From contig CAZXWN010000007.1 in assembly GCA_964644695.1 (NCBI GenBank), positions 48,548-112,547 on the forward strand: a stretch of 64,000 nucleotides of DNA, written 5' to 3'. Both the position numbers and the translations under genes were made by a program. Numbering within the stretch: the stretch's first letter is position 1; every line of letters begins with the position of its first letter. Positions 62,605 through 64,000 of this stretch are shown here, piece by piece. The DNA comes from CAZXWN01 sp964644695 [NCBI: uncultured bacterium]. GTDB lineage: Bacteria; UBP4; UBA4092. The notes under the pieces are model-generated. The model was given only the letters and a program-made list of their open reading frames with translations, made no database searches and had not been told where the DNA came from.

Positions 62605-63618
62605 TCATTTTAAGTTTTCTAATACATCTTTGTTACGGTTTAACAAACAATAAACCAAATCTTCTAAAATAGTCTTCCCACGCAATGAAACATCTGTTAA
62701 ATCATTTAATTTATTTAACACCTCCTGATTTGCCCGTAATCTTATATCGTTTATATTATTTATAATCGACTCCTCACATATGAGATTTCTATACATATCT
62801 TTCTGGATTATTGCACTGGTGGCATTAAAGTTATGCTGTTCTGTAATGATGAAATTTAAAAAATTTCCAGGATCAATAGGTTGAGCATCATTCTTCATAA
62901 ATAGAATTATATCTTCTATATCGTCCTCAATTTGATGTGCAACCCCCAACGATAGTCCAAAATCATAATACTCACGCGCTTTCTCTTGCGACAGCCTGCT
63001 TAGTGAACCAATTTCACATGCAATTCCGAGAAGAACTCCGGTTTTTAAACCAACAACTTTATAATAATAATCCAATCCCTCTCTCCAAAGTTGAGACGCA
63101 TTTAAATCCAACGTCTGACCTTCCCCAATTAAGATAATGCCCTTTATAAGTTTCTCTAGTACAATCCTATAATAAAAATTCTCTGATTTTTGGTTTAACA
63201 ATGTTAGCTCTGCGCATGATTTCAAGATCCATGCCACATTGATTGCTTGGCTGATCCCACTCTTTTTCCACAAAGAATCTCTGTTGCACCGTGTTTCTGA
63301 TGCATCTTCTATATCATCAATAATTAACGTGGCGTTATGATATAACTCAATAGCACATGCTACGGGCATCACACGACTTATATCTACACCTAAGATATCC
63401 GCAATTAACAAACATAAATGCCCCCGTAGTCTTTTACTATGTGAAATTACAGAATCAGAGGGGGCACTATCTAATCGTAAATGATAAAAAATCTCTTTAA
63501 TTAAAGAATGCCCGGCAAGACTTGTTTCCAGCAACGATTTTAACTCATTATTAATTTTTTGCCGATAAGGTGAATTAATAATTGAGTTCTCTTTTGAAAG
63601 TAACGATTTTTCACACAT
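62605..63618 (-). CDS. Trans-isoprenyl diphosphate synthase (polyprenyl synthetase family)
   Basis: Condenses IPP with allylic diphosphates to make C15-C25 or longer prenyl diphosphates. 337 aa with the first Asp-rich motif DDIED at 101-105 in an ELYHNATLIIDDIED context, GEGQTLD (165-171) and the second motif DDIED at 232-236 (HQIEDDIED). K63 and R64 in HSKRLRGHLCL fit the IPP-binding site. The usual Arg-Arg-Gly after the first motif is TRCNRDS. First gene of the trio with a membrane protein and a UMF1 transporter. Much more AT-rich than chromosomal genes. The product length cannot be set from sequence alone. Confidence 0.88.
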   Translation of the reverse strand: MCEKSLLSKENSIINSPYRQKINNELKSLLETSLAGHSLIKEIFYHLRLDSAPSDSVISHSKRLRGHLCLLIADILGVDISRVMPVACAIELYHNATLIIDDIEDASETRCNRDSLWKKSGISQAINVAWILKSCAELTLLNQKSENFYYRIVLEKLIKGIILIGEGQTLDLNASQLWREGLDYYYKVVGLKTGVLLGIACEIGSLSRLSQEKAREYYDFGLSLGVAHQIEDDIEDIILFMKNDAQPIDPGNFLNFIITEQHNFNATSAIIQKDMYRNLICEESIINNINDIRLRANQEVLNKLNDLTDVSLRGKTILEDLVYCLLNRNKDVLENLK

Positions 63619-63911
63619 ATATTTTTTCTAATTTACTCCTAAACATTCGGTATTTTCCAAAATTGATTTGAAATTTATATTTTGGATATTATCATAAATA
63701 ATTACATAATGCACATCATGCAATGCTACCATCGCTCTATCAATATTAAAAACTGTCCAATATTATTACTGTAAGTTATATTTGGAACTCTTTAAAACAC
63801 AATCCACCAGCACCTGTTTTATTGTAACCCACTTACAATTTTTTGCAATAATCTGAAATTTCATACACATTAAAAAGGGAAGCAGGTTACTGCTTCCCAT
63901 GATTCAATCCT
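63619..63911. other. AT-rich intergenic region
   Basis: 293 nt between the prenyl synthase and the edge gene. It contains the terminator of the edge gene at 63877-63898 and should contain the promoter of the prenyl synthase trio. A TTAGGAGT lies about 23 nt before the ATG at 63618, too far to be an ordinary ribosome site. Nothing else seen. Confidence 0.5.
63877..63898 (-). terminator. Rho-independent terminator of the right-edge gene
   Basis: 9-bp perfect stem GGGAAGCAG/CTGCTTCCC with loop GTTA, followed on the minus strand by TTTTTAATGTG. 14 nt after the stop of the partial nuclease gene. Confidence 0.9.
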
Positions 63912-64000
63912 TTAGTGATTCCACATCGGACAGAGTCTCTGATACTCACACTCCTTACACATAAATCCCGGTCGTGGAAGAAAAGACTCATTACAAATAG
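63912..64000 (-). CDS. C-terminal end of a PD-(D/E)XK/RecB-like nuclease (partial)
   Basis: Only the last 28 codons are in the window; the rest lies beyond the right edge. The peptide contains PRPGFMCKECEYQRLCPMW before the stop, the C-terminal iron-sulfur-type Cys cluster (C-x2-C-x5-C) shared by Cas4, AddB-like and RecB-like exonucleases. Which of these it is cannot be told from this piece. The terminator at 63877 ends it. Confidence 0.6.
   Translation of the reverse strand, partial: ICNESFLPRPGFMCKECEYQRLCPMWNH

Noticed and set aside
63912-64000. Edge gene as Cas4
   Set aside because: The Cys cluster alone fits Cas4 and several RecB/AddB-like nucleases; no cas1/cas2 context is visible.

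Overview
The window looks like the chromosome of an uncultured Gram-negative-type (diderm) bacterium with a mobile island at its right end. Diderm character is inferred from the heptose-activation gene rfaE2, a lipobox TPR lipoprotein, many signal peptides and a ZnuABC system. The two secreted repeat proteins end in a PVEL-type tail of the sort I associate with FCB-group secreted proteins, but I cannot name a phylum. The chromosomal part reads at roughly 48-50% GC by eye; from about 44.2 kb rightwards it is clearly more AT-rich.

Layout. 1-5.7 kb: a type III-B CRISPR-Cas locus on the minus strand (cas6, cas10/cmr2, partial cmr3) beside its array. The repeat's hairpin and 8-nt handle fit minus-strand transcription, and the array is interrupted by short composite repeats placed inside CRISPR repeats. 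6-13.5 kb: minus-strand housekeeping and accessory genes (GH27 alpha-galactosidase, zincin, MBL hydrolase, TPR lipoprotein, two radical SAM/B12-type enzymes). 13.7-28.5 kb: mostly plus strand, with a PAS/GAF/GGDEF cyclase, DUF1844, dtd, a secreted glycosidase-like protein, znuABC, an EamA transporter, rfaE2, pcrA with its C-terminal Tudor-like domain split off as a separate overlapping gene, and gatC; a GT-C membrane protein and a zincin lie on the minus strand. 29-44 kb: large surface or secreted repeat proteins (membrane/beta-rich protein, SBBP-PKD protein, tandem beta-propeller-like paralogues, NAGPA-golvesin protein) mixed with phrB, DUF502 and purM.

44-64 kb is an integrated element. A tyrosine integrase ends 13 nt from the 5' end of a tRNA-Thr(CGU). 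It is followed by a VirD4/HerA-like ATPase fused to a nuclease-like domain and an excisionase-type HTH, a run of exported proteins of unknown function, a zinc-dependent phospholipase C-like protein, a DUF932 protein, a 57-aa ORF with a large serine recombinase, and a two-gene CBASS anti-phage system (CD-NTase plus S-4TM pore-forming effector). After CBASS comes a trio of an isoprenyl diphosphate synthase, a six-TM protein and a UMF1-type transporter, then the C-terminal tip of a PD-(D/E)XK-type nuclease at the right edge. No second attachment site is visible, so the far end of the element is probably outside the window.

Taken together, three nucleotide second-messenger enzymes are encoded here: Cas10 (cyclic oligoadenylate, if active), the CBASS CD-NTase, and a c-di-GMP cyclase. 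The first two belong to separate immune systems, one chromosomal and one carried by the mobile element.
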